Origin: Asanoa ishikariensis
Lineage (GTDB): Bacteria > Actinomycetota > Actinomycetes > Mycobacteriales > Micromonosporaceae
Direction: 5' to 3'
Assembly: GCF_900107455.1 (NCBI RefSeq)
Contig: NZ_FNQB01000001.1
Location: 992,001 to 1,056,000 of the forward strand
Length of the DNA: 64,000 nt
Both the position numbers and the translations under genes were made by a program. The notes under the pieces are model-generated. The model searched no databases and was not told the origin of the DNA. It worked only from the letters and a program-made list of their open reading frames with translations. How positions within the stretch are numbered: the stretch's first letter is position 1; each line of letters opens with the position of its first letter. Shown here piece after piece: positions 29,571 through 37,294 of this stretch.

Positions 29571-31163
29571 TTGTGCGGTATCGCGCTCATCGTCGGCAAC
29601 GAAGCCGACCCCGCGCTCTTCCGGCGGATGCTCGAATCCCTGACGCCGCGCGGTGACGTCCAGGAAGAGCTGCCGGCGGAGCTGCGGACCATCGGCGGGG
29701 GGCCGGCGACAGGACTGCTCGCCGGCACCCAGCGGCTGCGGATCGTCGACCGGGACCGGGCTGTGCAGCCGTGGGTCTCGCCCGACGAGGCGTGGGTGCT
29801 CTGCTACAACGGCGAGGTCTTCAACTACCGCGAGCTGCGGGCGGAGCTCCTCGCCGCGGGGCGTGAGCTGCGCAGCGAGAGCGACACCGAGGTCGTGCTC
29901 GAGGCCTTCCTGGAGTGGGGCGAGGCGGCGGTCGGCAAGCTGCGCGGCGAGTTCGCGTTCGCGATCGTCGAGCGGGCCACCGGCCGGGTCTTCCTGGCCC
30001 GTGACCCGCTCGGCGTCAAGCCGCTCTACTGGTCGCGCCGGGGCGGGCGGATCCACATCGCGTCCGAGGTCAAGGCGTTGGTGCCGGTCGGTGCCCGGGT
30101 CACCGAGGTGCCGCCCGGCCACCACGGCTGGGCGACACCGGTCACCGGGCCGCGGCTGACGCCGTACGTCGACCTGCTCCGGCTCGGCGAGGACCAGGTG
30201 CCGATCGAGGACCCGGACGAGGCGGCGAAGCTGGTCCGCGCCGCCATCCAGGACAGCATCCGGGTGCGCGTCGACACCGACCTGACCGTCGGCGTGGTGC
30301 TCTCGGGCGGCCTGGACAGCTCGCTGACGTTGCTCCAGGTGCGCGAGATGCACCCGGACTGCGTCGCCTTCACGGTCGGGGCGCCGGGCAGCCCGGACCT
30401 CGACTACGCCAAGCGGCTCACCCGCGACCTCGGTGTGCACCACGAGGTGGTCGAGCTCCGGCCGCGGGACATCCGGATGGGCGAGATCCGGGAAGCGATC
30501 CGGATGGGCGAGCTCTCCGAGTACGGGGACATCATCAACGCGGTGGTGTCGGTGCCGCTGTTCCGCCGGGTGCACGAGACCGGCGTCAAGGTGGTGCTCA
30601 CCGGCGACGGCTCCGACGAGCTGTTCGGCGGCTACCCGATGTATCACGAGGTCGGCCCGGCCGCGGCCCGCCGGCTGTTCCTGCACAAGATCCGCAACCT
30701 CTGTCGTACGGAGTTGCAGCGGGTCGACCGCACCAGCATGGGTCAGGGCGTCGAGGCGCGGGTGCCGTTCCTGGACCTGGCCCTGGTGGAGCTCGCTATG
30801 CGAATGCCGCTGTCGCTGAAGATGCGCAACGGCAAGGAGAAGTGGATCGTGCGGGAGGCGTTCGCCGACATCCTGCCCGACTACATCCGGCAACGACCGA
30901 AGAATCCGATGTCGTACTCGTCGGGGCTGCACGAACGGGCCCGGCTCTACAAGGCCAGATATGCCCGGACACACCACGCGTTCGGGTACGGCCTGCTCGA
31001 ACCGATCCGGCGCGACTTCGATCACGTGTTGACCAAGTGCGGCAACGACCTCGACGCGGCGATCCGCGAGTCGGCCGTGCGACAGGACTACACGCTGCTG
31101 GAGCACGCCCGGGACTTCGCGGGTGCGCTGCGCTGGTTCACCGGCGCCCGCGCGCCGTACTGA
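29571..31163 (+). CDS. Glutamine-hydrolysing asparagine synthetase / amidotransferase (AsnB-like)
   Basis: The start is TTG, giving MCGIALIVGN with the catalytic Cys at position 2. The glutaminase domain (about 1-210) includes RLRIVDRD, CYNGEVFNYRELR and FLARDPLGVKPLYW. The synthetase domain has the ATP pyrophosphatase loop VVLSGGLDSSL (about 245-255) and VLTGDGSDELFGGYP. At 530 residues it is a full class-B enzyme. It may make asparagine, but LtsA-type homologues amidate meso-diaminopimelate in wall precursors, and pairing with a VanY-like gene makes a wall-precursor substrate attractive; this is inference. Confidence 0.9.
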   Translation: MCGIALIVGNEADPALFRRMLESLTPRGDVQEELPAELRTIGGGPATGLLAGTQRLRIVDRDRAVQPWVSPDEAWVLCYNGEVFNYRELRAELLAAGRELRSESDTEVVLEAFLEWGEAAVGKLRGEFAFAIVERATGRVFLARDPLGVKPLYWSRRGGRIHIASEVKALVPVGARVTEVPPGHHGWATPVTGPRLTPYVDLLRLGEDQVPIEDPDEAAKLVRAAIQDSIRVRVDTDLTVGVVLSGGLDSSLTLLQVREMHPDCVAFTVGAPGSPDLDYAKRLTRDLGVHHEVVELRPRDIRMGEIREAIRMGELSEYGDIINAVVSVPLFRRVHETGVKVVLTGDGSDELFGGYPMYHEVGPAAARRLFLHKIRNLCRTELQRVDRTSMGQGVEARVPFLDLALVELAMRMPLSLKMRNGKEKWIVREAFADILPDYIRQRPKNPMSYSSGLHERARLYKARYARTHHAFGYGLLEPIRRDFDHVLTKCGNDLDAAIRESAVRQDYTLLEHARDFAGALRWFTGARAPY

Positions 31164-31172
31164 CGGATGACG

Positions 31173-31198
31173 GGGAGGGCCCTTTCCCGGGCCCTCCC
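31173..31198. terminator. GC-rich terminator hairpin between asnB-like and recQ genes
   Basis: A perfect 10-bp stem GGGAGGGCCC / GGGCCCTCCC with loop TTTCCC lies ten bases after the AsnB-like stop. No T-run follows (TGGTAGAC), so termination would depend on stem strength. It ends 15 bases before the RecQ start and may limit read-through into it. Confidence 0.7.
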
Positions 31199-31213
31199 TG
31201 GTAGACATGTCGG

Positions 31214-33310
31214 GTGAGGGACCGGGCTGAAGAGATTCTCCGCCGGCTCGCGGGAGACCACGCGAAGCTGCGCGACGACCAGTGGACTGCCATCTCGGCG
31301 CTGGTCGAGGAGAAGCGCCGGGTGCTCTGCGTGCAGCGCACCGGCTGGGGCAAGTCCGCGGTCTATTTCGTCGCCACCGCGCTGCTGCGGGCCGACGGGG
31401 CCACCGGGCCCACGGTGATCGTCTCGCCGCTGCTGGCGCTGATGCGCAACCAGGTCGAGGCGGCCGAGCGGGCCGGCATCCGGGCCCGGACGATCAACTC
31501 CGCGAACCTCGACGACTGGGACGCCATCCACGCTGACATCGCCTCCGGGGCCGTCGACGTGCTGCTGATCAGCCCCGAGCGCCTCAACAACCCCGACTTC
31601 CGCGACAACGTGCTGCCCAAGCTGGCCTCCACCACCGGGCTGCTGGTGGTCGACGAGGCGCACTGCGTCTCCGACTGGGGCCACGACTTCCGGCCCGACT
31701 ACCGACGGCTGCGCACCTTCCTCGCGGAGCTGCCGCCGGGCACGCCGGTGCTGGCCACCACCGCGACCGCCAACCAGCGGGTCACCGACGACGTCGCCGA
31801 CCAGCTCGGCGACGCCCTGGTGCTGCGCGGCTCGCTGGAGCGCGACTCCCTGCGGCTCGGCGTGCTTTCCCTGGAGTCGCCCGCGGAGCGACTGGCCTGG
31901 TTGGCCGACCAGCTCGACGTGCTGCCGGGCGCCGGCATCGTCTACACGCTGACCGTGGCGGCGGCCACCGAGACCGCCGAGTTCCTCCGCCAGCGCGGCT
32001 ACCCGGTCGCCAGCTACTCGGGCCAGTCCGACGACGCCGCCCGCCAGCAGGCCGAGCAGGACCTGCTCGACAACAAGCTCAAGGCGCTGGTCGCCACCTC
32101 GGCGCTGGGCATGGGCTTCGACAAGCCCGACCTCGGCTTCGTCGTGCACCTCGGCGCTCCGCCCTCGCCGATCGCTTACTACCAGCAGGTGGGCCGGGCC
32201 GGCCGGGCGGTACGCAACGCCGACGTGCTGCTGCTGCCGGGCCGTGAGGACGCGGCGATCTGGCGCTACTTCGCCTCCCTGGCGTTCCCGCCGGAGCAGC
32301 AGGTCCGCGACGTGTTGCACGCGCTGGAGGCGGCCGGCCGGCCCCTGTCGACGCAGGCGCTGGAGCCGATGGTCGACCTGCGCCGCACCCGCCTCGAAAT
32401 GATGCTCAAGGTGCTCGACGTCGACGGCGCGGTGCGCCGGGTCCGCGGCGGCTGGGTCGCCACCGGCGAGCCGTGGGTCTACGACACCGCGCGGTTGCGC
32501 CGGGTCGCCGCGACCCGCGCCGACGAGCAGCAGAGCATGCGGGACTACGTGACGACGACCGGCTGCCGGATGGAGTTCCTGCGGCGCAGCCTCGACGACC
32601 CGGCCGCGGCGCCGTGCGGGCGGTGCGACCGCTGCACCGGCCCGTTCGTCGCGGCCGAGGTGTCGGCACCGGCGCTGGCCGCCGCGCACGCGTTCCTGGG
32701 CCAGGCCGGTGTCACCATCGCGCCGAAGAAGCTCTGGCCGACCGGGCTCGACGAGGTGCGCGGCAAGCTCGGCCCGGACGTCCAGGCGGCACCCGGCCGG
32801 GCCGTCGGCCGGCTCTCCGACCTCGGCTGGGGCGGCCGGCTGCGCGACCTGCTCGGCCCGGACGTCCCGGACGGTCCGCTGCCCGACGACCTGACCGGTG
32901 CGGTCGTCGAGGTGCTCAAGGACTGGTCCCGCGGCGCCGACCCGTGGCCGGTGCGGCCGGTCGCGGTGGTCGGCATCGCGTCCCGCCGGCGCCCCGAGCT
33001 GGTCCGGTCGCTGGCCGCCCGGATCGCCGAGATCGGCCGGCTCCCGCTGCTCGGCCAGGTCGAGCCGGGCCCGCAGGCACCGCCGTCCGGTGGCGGCGCC
33101 CGGGGCAACAGCGCGCAGCGCGTACGCGCACTGCACGGCGCGTTCGAGCTCCCGCCGGACCTGGCCGCCGCACTGTCCGGGGTGGACGGCCCGGTGCTGC
33201 TCGTCGACGACCTGGTCGACTCGGGCTGGACGATGACGATCGTCGCCCGCGAACTGCGTGGGGCCGGTGCGCCGGCGGTGCTGCCGCTCGCGCTGGGCGT
33301 TTCCGGCTAG
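31214..33310 (+). CDS. RecQ-family DNA helicase fused to a phosphoribosyltransferase domain
   Basis: The GTG start at 31214 lacks a clear binding site. Helicase lobe 1 has VQRTGWGKSAVYFV (Walker A), DEAHCVSDWGHDFRPDY and ATTATANQRV. Lobe 2 has GMGFDKPDLGFVVHLGAPPS and QVGRAGRAVRNADV. A winged-helix part and a zinc-binding GC...CGRCDRC segment (four Cys near 455-480) follow. The last 150 residues hold a type I phosphoribosyltransferase-like fold with VLLVDDLVDSGWTMT (about 654-668). The fusion is known in actinobacteria; the role of the added domain is unclear. The stop shares CTAG with the convergent NlpC/P60 gene. Confidence 0.93.
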   Translation: MRDRAEEILRRLAGDHAKLRDDQWTAISALVEEKRRVLCVQRTGWGKSAVYFVATALLRADGATGPTVIVSPLLALMRNQVEAAERAGIRARTINSANLDDWDAIHADIASGAVDVLLISPERLNNPDFRDNVLPKLASTTGLLVVDEAHCVSDWGHDFRPDYRRLRTFLAELPPGTPVLATTATANQRVTDDVADQLGDALVLRGSLERDSLRLGVLSLESPAERLAWLADQLDVLPGAGIVYTLTVAAATETAEFLRQRGYPVASYSGQSDDAARQQAEQDLLDNKLKALVATSALGMGFDKPDLGFVVHLGAPPSPIAYYQQVGRAGRAVRNADVLLLPGREDAAIWRYFASLAFPPEQQVRDVLHALEAAGRPLSTQALEPMVDLRRTRLEMMLKVLDVDGAVRRVRGGWVATGEPWVYDTARLRRVAATRADEQQSMRDYVTTTGCRMEFLRRSLDDPAAAPCGRCDRCTGPFVAAEVSAPALAAAHAFLGQAGVTIAPKKLWPTGLDEVRGKLGPDVQAAPGRAVGRLSDLGWGGRLRDLLGPDVPDGPLPDDLTGAVVEVLKDWSRGADPWPVRPVAVVGIASRRRPELVRSLAARIAEIGRLPLLGQVEPGPQAPPSGGGARGNSAQRVRALHGAFELPPDLAAALSGVDGPVLLVDDLVDSGWTMTIVARELRGAGAPAVLPLALGVSG

Positions 33311-34329
33311 CGGCGAGGTCGCCCGTACCCGTGGACGGGTTGATAGTCGACCCGGTCGAATCTGATCCGTTCGCCCTGCTGTGGCGCGTGGATGATCCGG
33401 CCGCCGCCGACGTACATGCCGACGTGCTGGATGTTGCCGTAGTAGAAGACCAGGTCGCCCGGGCTGAGTTGGCCACGGCTGACGTGGCTGACGGCGCCGT
33501 ACTGGGCTCGCGCGTTGTGCGGCAGGCTGACGCCGGCGGCCTGCCAGGCGGCGGCCGTGAGACCGGAGCAGTCGTAGCCGCCGGGACCCGAGGCGCCCCA
33601 CTGGTACGGCTTGCCGAGCTGCGCGTAGACGAACCGGACCGCGGCGCTCGCGGCACCGGGCGGCAGTGCCGGTGGGTTGGCGAAGATCGGCTCGGCGTCC
33701 GGGATGCCGAGGTCGAAGCGCAGCGCGTCGAGCCGGGCGATCTCGCCCTCGATGTGCCGCTTCTTGGCAAGCAGCTTCGCGCCCTGCAGCTTCTCCTTGG
33801 CAGCGAGCGCGCTGAGGCTTTCCTGCACCGCCGCCACGTCGTTGTTGGCCGTGGCGAGCGCCTCGATCGCCCGGCCGCGCTGGGTGCCGAGCGCCTCCAG
33901 CATGGCGAGCCGGTCACCGAGCGCCTGCGGCGAGCCCGAGTGCAGCAGCCCGATCACGCCGGCGGCCCGGCCGGTCCGGTACGCGGCCGCCGCGAACGTG
34001 CCGACCTCCGCGCTGCGCGCCTCGGCGACGGCCTCCAGCGGCGCGATCCGGGCTTGCAGCCGGTCCGCCTCGGCACGCCCGCGCTTGACCTCCAGCCGCA
34101 GGTCGTTGTACTGCTCGACGACCACTTCGAGCTGATGGGACGCCTTCTTGAGGCGCTTCTCGACCTCGGCGGCGGACGGATCGGCGGCGGCCGGCACGGC
34201 CAGCGGACCGAGCAGGGCCAGCAATGCGGCGGCCGCGATCAGCGTGCGGCGTGCGCCTGAGGGCCTGTCCTGCCGATCAACGCGGCCTGCGACGGGCCCA
34301 GCCGCCGCCTGGACTCCGTCTCGGCTCAC
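33307..34329 (-). CDS. Secreted NlpC/P60 peptidoglycan hydrolase with coiled coil
   Basis: The likely GTG start (34329) lies at the inner edge of an inverted-repeat arm. A long basic n-region of about 27 residues precedes the signal helix RTLIAAAALLALLGPLAVPA. Two coiled-coil helices (about 50-205, EKRLKKASHQLEVVVEQYND) lead to the NlpC/P60 domain (about 225-340): YDCSGLTAAAWQAAGVSLPH gives the catalytic Cys, HVGMYVGGG the His, and IIHAP the third residue. It resembles RipA/RipB-type endopeptidases that cut the stem peptide during growth or division. The n-region is encoded by the 92-bp element, so the original start may have been displaced. Confidence 0.9.
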   Translation of the reverse strand: MSRDGVQAAAGPVAGRVDRQDRPSGARRTLIAAAALLALLGPLAVPAAADPSAAEVEKRLKKASHQLEVVVEQYNDLRLEVKRGRAEADRLQARIAPLEAVAEARSAEVGTFAAAAYRTGRAAGVIGLLHSGSPQALGDRLAMLEALGTQRGRAIEALATANNDVAAVQESLSALAAKEKLQGAKLLAKKRHIEGEIARLDALRFDLGIPDAEPIFANPPALPPGAASAAVRFVYAQLGKPYQWGASGPGGYDCSGLTAAAWQAAGVSLPHNARAQYGAVSHVSRGQLSPGDLVFYYGNIQHVGMYVGGGRIIHAPQQGERIRFDRVDYQPVHGYGRPRR

Positions 34330-34351
34330 GTTGATCGGCAGGACAGGCCCT
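34260..34351. mobile_element. 92-bp inverted-repeat element (MITE-like) at the start of the NlpC/P60 gene
   Basis: Two perfect 23-bp arms lie at 34260-34282 (starting AGGGCCTGTCCTGCCGATCA) and 34329-34351 (its exact reverse complement, ending AGGACAGGCCCT), separated by 46 bases. The right arm ends on the likely GTG start codon of the NlpC/P60 gene and the rest of the element encodes the extra-long n-region of its signal peptide. Flanks (TGA left, TA right) show no clear target duplication. The RNA would fold into a strong hairpin over the translation start. It could be a short non-autonomous transposon or a regulatory hairpin. Confidence 0.65.
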
Positions 34352-34429
34352 AGTGTGATGATCGGCACGGTCGGTTAACGAGCCGCAAGGGGCAGAAGCC
34401 ACGATGCGGGCATAGCGGACTAGGCACGG

Positions 34430-34446
34430 ATACGCCCGGGGGGTAT
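34430..34446 (+). promoter_or_regulatory. Candidate CsoR operator overlapping a leaderless csoR promoter
   Basis: ATACGCCCGGGGGGTAT is a 17-base dyad with seven of eight base pairs matching around a central G, the G/C-tract-with-ATAC ends typical of CsoR sites. It runs into TATATT (34444-34449), a good -10, which ends seven bases before the ATG of csoR at 34457. No ribosome-binding site is present, so the transcript is probably leaderless. Repressor on the dyad would block the promoter until copper(I) binds. Confidence 0.6.
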
Positions 34447-34456
34447 ATTCGAGCGC

Positions 34457-34765
34457 ATGACCGCCAACGACACAGAGGAGCAAGGCCCTTACTGGTACGC
34501 CGCCGACAAGCCGGCTCTGCTCGGTCGTCTGCGCCGGATCGAGGGGCAGGTCCGCGGCGTGCACCGGATGGTCGAAGAGGACACTTACTGCATCGATGTC
34601 CTCACCCAGATCTCCGCGGCGACCAAGGCCCTCCAGGCAGTCGCCGTCGGCCTGTTGGAGGGGCACATCGCGCACTGCGTGATGGAGGCCGCCGAGAACG
34701 GCACCGACCCGTCCGCCAAGGTCAAAGAGGCGACCGACGCCATCGCCCGGCTCGTCCGTTCCTGA
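34457..34765 (+). CDS. csoR: CsoR-family copper-sensing repressor
   Basis: The 102-residue all-helical protein has the family's Cu(I)-site pattern: Cys in DTYCIDVLTQISA, then His and Cys in LLEGHIAHCV, giving C-x(24-25)-H-x3-C. RLRRIEGQVRGVHRMVEE is the conserved DNA-contact helix. It precedes a CopZ-like chaperone and a His/Met-rich exported protein on the same strand, and an operator-like dyad lies over its promoter. Autorepression relieved by copper is the family rule. Confidence 0.92.
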   Translation: MTANDTEEQGPYWYAADKPALLGRLRRIEGQVRGVHRMVEEDTYCIDVLTQISAATKALQAVAVGLLEGHIAHCVMEAAENGTDPSAKVKEATDAIARLVRS

Positions 34766-34785
34766 ACCCCGGAGGTAGCCCCCGA

Positions 34786-35001
34786 ATGTCCACCGCGACC
34801 TACACCGTGACCGGCATGACCTGCGCCCACTGCGTGAGCGCGGTGACCAGCGAGCTCACCGCCCTGCCCGGTGTCACCGACGTGCGGATCGACCTGGCCA
34901 ACGGCGCGGTCGCGGTGACCAGCGAGGCGCCGCTGGCGCTGGGCGACGTGCGGGCCGCGGTCGACGAGGCCGGCTACGAGCTCGCCGCCGCTGATGCCTG
35001 A
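34786..35001 (+). CDS. CopZ-like heavy-metal-associated copper chaperone
   Basis: The ATG follows GGAGG with good spacing. The 71 residues form one HMA ferredoxin-like domain with metal site MTCAHCVSAV (CxxC) near residues 10-19 and the closing AVDEAGYEL. It should bind Cu(I) in the cytoplasm. It begins 20 bases after csoR and its last eight bases overlap the next gene's start. Confidence 0.93.
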   Translation: MSTATYTVTGMTCAHCVSAVTSELTALPGVTDVRIDLANGAVAVTSEAPLALGDVRAAVDEAGYELAAADA

Positions 35002-35980
35002 GGCCGCGCGCACCAAGACCCGCGTCACGCCACCGGCCACCGACGGACCCGACCGGTCCGGGCTGCGGCTCGGCCTGTTCGTCGCCGGGCTCGTCTTCGC
35101 GCTGGTCGGCGGGTTCGGCCTGGGCAAGCTGACCGGCGGCGAAAAGCCGGCCGACGGTGCGAGCGCGGCCGGCGGGATGGCGATGCCGTCGACCGACCCG
35201 GCCAACCACGCCCACGCGCCCGGCACCGCCGAACACGACCACGGCAGCAGCGGGATGACCGCGACGGCCGGCGCCGACCTCGGTGGGCTGAGCCTGAGCG
35301 GCAGTGGCTACACGCTGGTCCCGGCCGCCACCGACTTCACCGCCGGCAAGAAGGCCGACCTCCGGTTCACCGTGCGCGGGCCGGACCGGCAGCCGGTCAA
35401 GCAGTTCGCCGTCGTGCACGAGAAGCAGATGCACCTGGTGGTGGCCCGCCGTGACCTGTCCGGCTACCAGCACCTGCACCCGACGATGGCCGCCGACGGC
35501 ACCTGGAGCATCCCGCTGACGCTGGGCCAGCCCGGGCTCTGGCGGGCGTTCGCCGATTTCACGCTGGTCGACGCGGCCGGTGCGCAGATCGCCGCGACGC
35601 TCGGCACCGACCTGGTGGTGGCCGGCGACTACGCGCCCAAGCCGCTGCCCGCCCCGGCCCGCGAGGCCACCACCGGCGAGTTCACCGTCACCTACGAGGG
35701 CACGCCGACCGTGGGTGCGACCCAGCCGTTGCAGTTCCGGGTGTTCCGCGACGGCAACCCGGTCGCCGACCTCGAGCCCTACCTCGGCTCGTACGGGCAT
35801 CTCGTGGTGCTCCGGCAGGGCGACGTGGGTTATCTGCACGTGCACCCCGACGAGCAGCGCACGCCGGGCACCGTCAAGTTCTGGCTGGCCGCGCCGAGCC
35901 CTGGCAGCTACCGGGCGTTCTTCGACTTCCAGGTGGCCGGAAAGGTGCACACCGCCGAGTTCACGGTGCGGGTCGACTAG
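34994..35980 (+). CDS. Membrane-anchored His/Met-rich extracytoplasmic protein of the copper operon
   Basis: Residues about 27-48 form one membrane helix (LRLGLFVAGLVFALVGGFGL). The exported part starts with a His/Met-rich linker (GGMAMPSTDPANHAHAPGTA, then EHDHGSSGM), and two related beta domains follow, each with a metal-candidate run: VVHEKQMHLVVARRDLSGYQ plus HLHP near 150-165, and GHLVVLRQGDVGYLHVHPDE near 270-290. The repeat of HL-V-V...HxHP suggests internal duplication. Copper binding outside the membrane is inferred from composition and operon position. No P-type ATPase gene adjoins. Its TAG overlaps the stop of the XRE gene. Confidence 0.82.
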   Translation: MPEAARTKTRVTPPATDGPDRSGLRLGLFVAGLVFALVGGFGLGKLTGGEKPADGASAAGGMAMPSTDPANHAHAPGTAEHDHGSSGMTATAGADLGGLSLSGSGYTLVPAATDFTAGKKADLRFTVRGPDRQPVKQFAVVHEKQMHLVVARRDLSGYQHLHPTMAADGTWSIPLTLGQPGLWRAFADFTLVDAAGAQIAATLGTDLVVAGDYAPKPLPAPAREATTGEFTVTYEGTPTVGATQPLQFRVFRDGNPVADLEPYLGSYGHLVVLRQGDVGYLHVHPDEQRTPGTVKFWLAAPSPGSYRAFFDFQVAGKVHTAEFTVRVD

Positions 35981-36384
35981 GCCGTCTTGCGGATCGGCCG
36001 GGTGGCCAGGCGGCGCAGCGCCTCGCGGATGTGCCGCTTCTCGGCCGCGGAGACCGTCGGGTCGGTGAGCCGGTCGAGAATGACCTGAAGGTCTTTGTCG
36101 ACCCGGCTCGGCCGGGCGGTCATGCCGGGGGTGCGGCCGGGCATGTTGAGTGCCCGGAACGCCGCCGAGACCGGCACGTCGAGTGCGGCGCAGAAGTTTT
36201 GCACCTTGGCTAGCTCGGGATAGTCGTGCCAGTCGCCGGCCAGCCAGCGGAAAAGCGTCGATCGACCGACACCGGTTTCGGACGCCAAGTCGTTGACCGT
36301 CCATCCACGGGCGTTCTTGGCATCGTCAACGGCCCGCCGGACGAAGCGCGCGAACGCAGCCTGCGGCGAATCGTCTGTGGCCAT
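35977..36384 (-). CDS. XRE-family HTH transcriptional regulator
   Basis: The ATG at 36384 follows GGGGAGGG; an upstream extension to 36453 lacks a site. Residues about 10-70 form a Cro/CI-type helix-turn-helix: RGWTVNDLASETGVGRSTLF is the core, followed by RWLAGDWHDYPELAKVQNFC. The C-terminal half (SRVDKDLQVILDRLTDPTVS, then AAEKRHIREALRRLA) is helical and may dimerise. At 135 residues it has no ligand domain. Its stop codon shares CTAG with the copper gene. Its target may be the divergent intergenic region, which has two inverted repeats. Confidence 0.88.
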   Translation of the reverse strand: MATDDSPQAAFARFVRRAVDDAKNARGWTVNDLASETGVGRSTLFRWLAGDWHDYPELAKVQNFCAALDVPVSAAFRALNMPGRTPGMTARPSRVDKDLQVILDRLTDPTVSAAEKRHIREALRRLATRPIRKTA

Positions 36385-36730
36385 CGGCCGGTCGCCCTCC
36401 CCGCGGTAGTGAATCGTCACCGGAAAGGGTAACCCGTGCGGCTCAGATTGCAACGGGCCGTTCGGCCGACTAGTCCCGTCCGTGGGACTGCTCTAGAGTC
36501 GCGACAGGTCTTACCCGGACCCGTGCGCGGGACCCTCCCCACAGTGTCGATCCGCGCACCGTCCGCGCCGTGGCCATGGGCCGGCGGTCCGTGGTGCTGG
36601 TGTGGTGTCCCGCCGGCGGGGGGTCGGCAGGACACCACACCACCGGCGTCCGCCCAGTTCGGTGACTTACCAGACCGTTACCAGTCGTCTATGCTCACGC
36701 CCCGAGAGTGGAGAACGACGGGATGCGACT
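36385..36730. promoter_or_regulatory. Divergent intergenic region with two inverted repeats
   Basis: This 346-bp gap separates the XRE gene and the small membrane protein. A 6-bp dyad AGTCCC-GTCCGT-GGGACT (36472-36489) is a candidate regulator site. A perfect 13-bp inverted repeat TGGTGTGGTGTCC (36598-36610) / GGACACCACACCA (36630-36642) with a 19-base GC-rich loop could be a hairpin or part of a short element. Plus-strand frames cross the gap, but their composition is not protein-like, so no gene is called. Confidence 0.5.
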
Positions 36731-37129
36731 ATGGCCCCACCAGAAGACCGCCCGGTTCCCAATCGACCAGGCGCGATAAGCCTGTTCTTCGTCGTGAAGG
36801 CCGCGATATTCGCGCTCGCCTTCTGGATCTGGCTGCTCGTCCTCGCCATACAAGGTGGCCAGGTCACCGGATGGCACGTGTTCGCCGCTTCCGGCGCGAT
36901 TACCACCACATTGGTCGGCATGATGTTGGCGATCCGGATGGCGTTGCAGGCGAATGCCGCCGACCGGCACGCCGAGTTTCGAAAAACACTCGTCGAGATT
37001 TCCTGGAACACCGCGTTCGCGGCGCATCAGGCCGAGGACGACGACGACACCGACAACGTCGTGCGCTTCCCGAGCGCGGTGCCGGACGAACCCGGCGGCT
37101 GGCCCACCCAGGGCGACCGCCGGCGCTAG
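36731..37129 (+). CDS. Small two-helix membrane protein, function unknown
   Basis: The 132-residue protein has two adjacent helices: SLFFVVKAAIFALAFWIWLL (about 17-39) and VFAASGAITTTLVGMMLAIR (about 53-74). A charged cytoplasmic tail (FRKTLVEISWNTAFAAHQAE, then DDDDTDNVVRFPS) follows. I do not recognise a family. Its TAG stop is formed by TA plus the first G of the MITE-like element; without the insertion the same TA would be followed by A, giving TAA, so protein length is unchanged. Confidence 0.75.
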   Translation: MAPPEDRPVPNRPGAISLFFVVKAAIFALAFWIWLLVLAIQGGQVTGWHVFAASGAITTTLVGMMLAIRMALQANAADRHAEFRKTLVEISWNTAFAAHQAEDDDDTDNVVRFPSAVPDEPGGWPTQGDRRR

Positions 37130-37294
37130 GGGGTGTCTCGTGGATCAAGGTGGTGCTCCGGCGAGGTCCAGGCGGCGTCCGGGCGTGCGCGGAGAGTGGT
37201 CGGACACCGGTGTTGTATCTGGCCGCTCTTCGCGTACGGTCGGTCGTCGTCTGGGCCCGGCGGAGTGCCGCCTTGATCCACGAGACACCCCCTA
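37127..37294. mobile_element. 168-bp MITE-like element flanked by TA
   Basis: Perfect 23-base ends, starting TAGGGGGTGTCTCGTGGATC at 37127-37149 and its reverse complement at 37272-37294, face each other. The match continues inward with mismatches. If TA is the target duplication, the element proper runs GGGGGTGTC...GACACCCCC, as in IS630/Tc1-mariner-type non-autonomous elements. No transposase gene is present. It lies exactly between two convergent genes, and both use TAG made of the flanking TA plus the first element base as stop. Its fold could end transcription from both sides. Confidence 0.8.
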
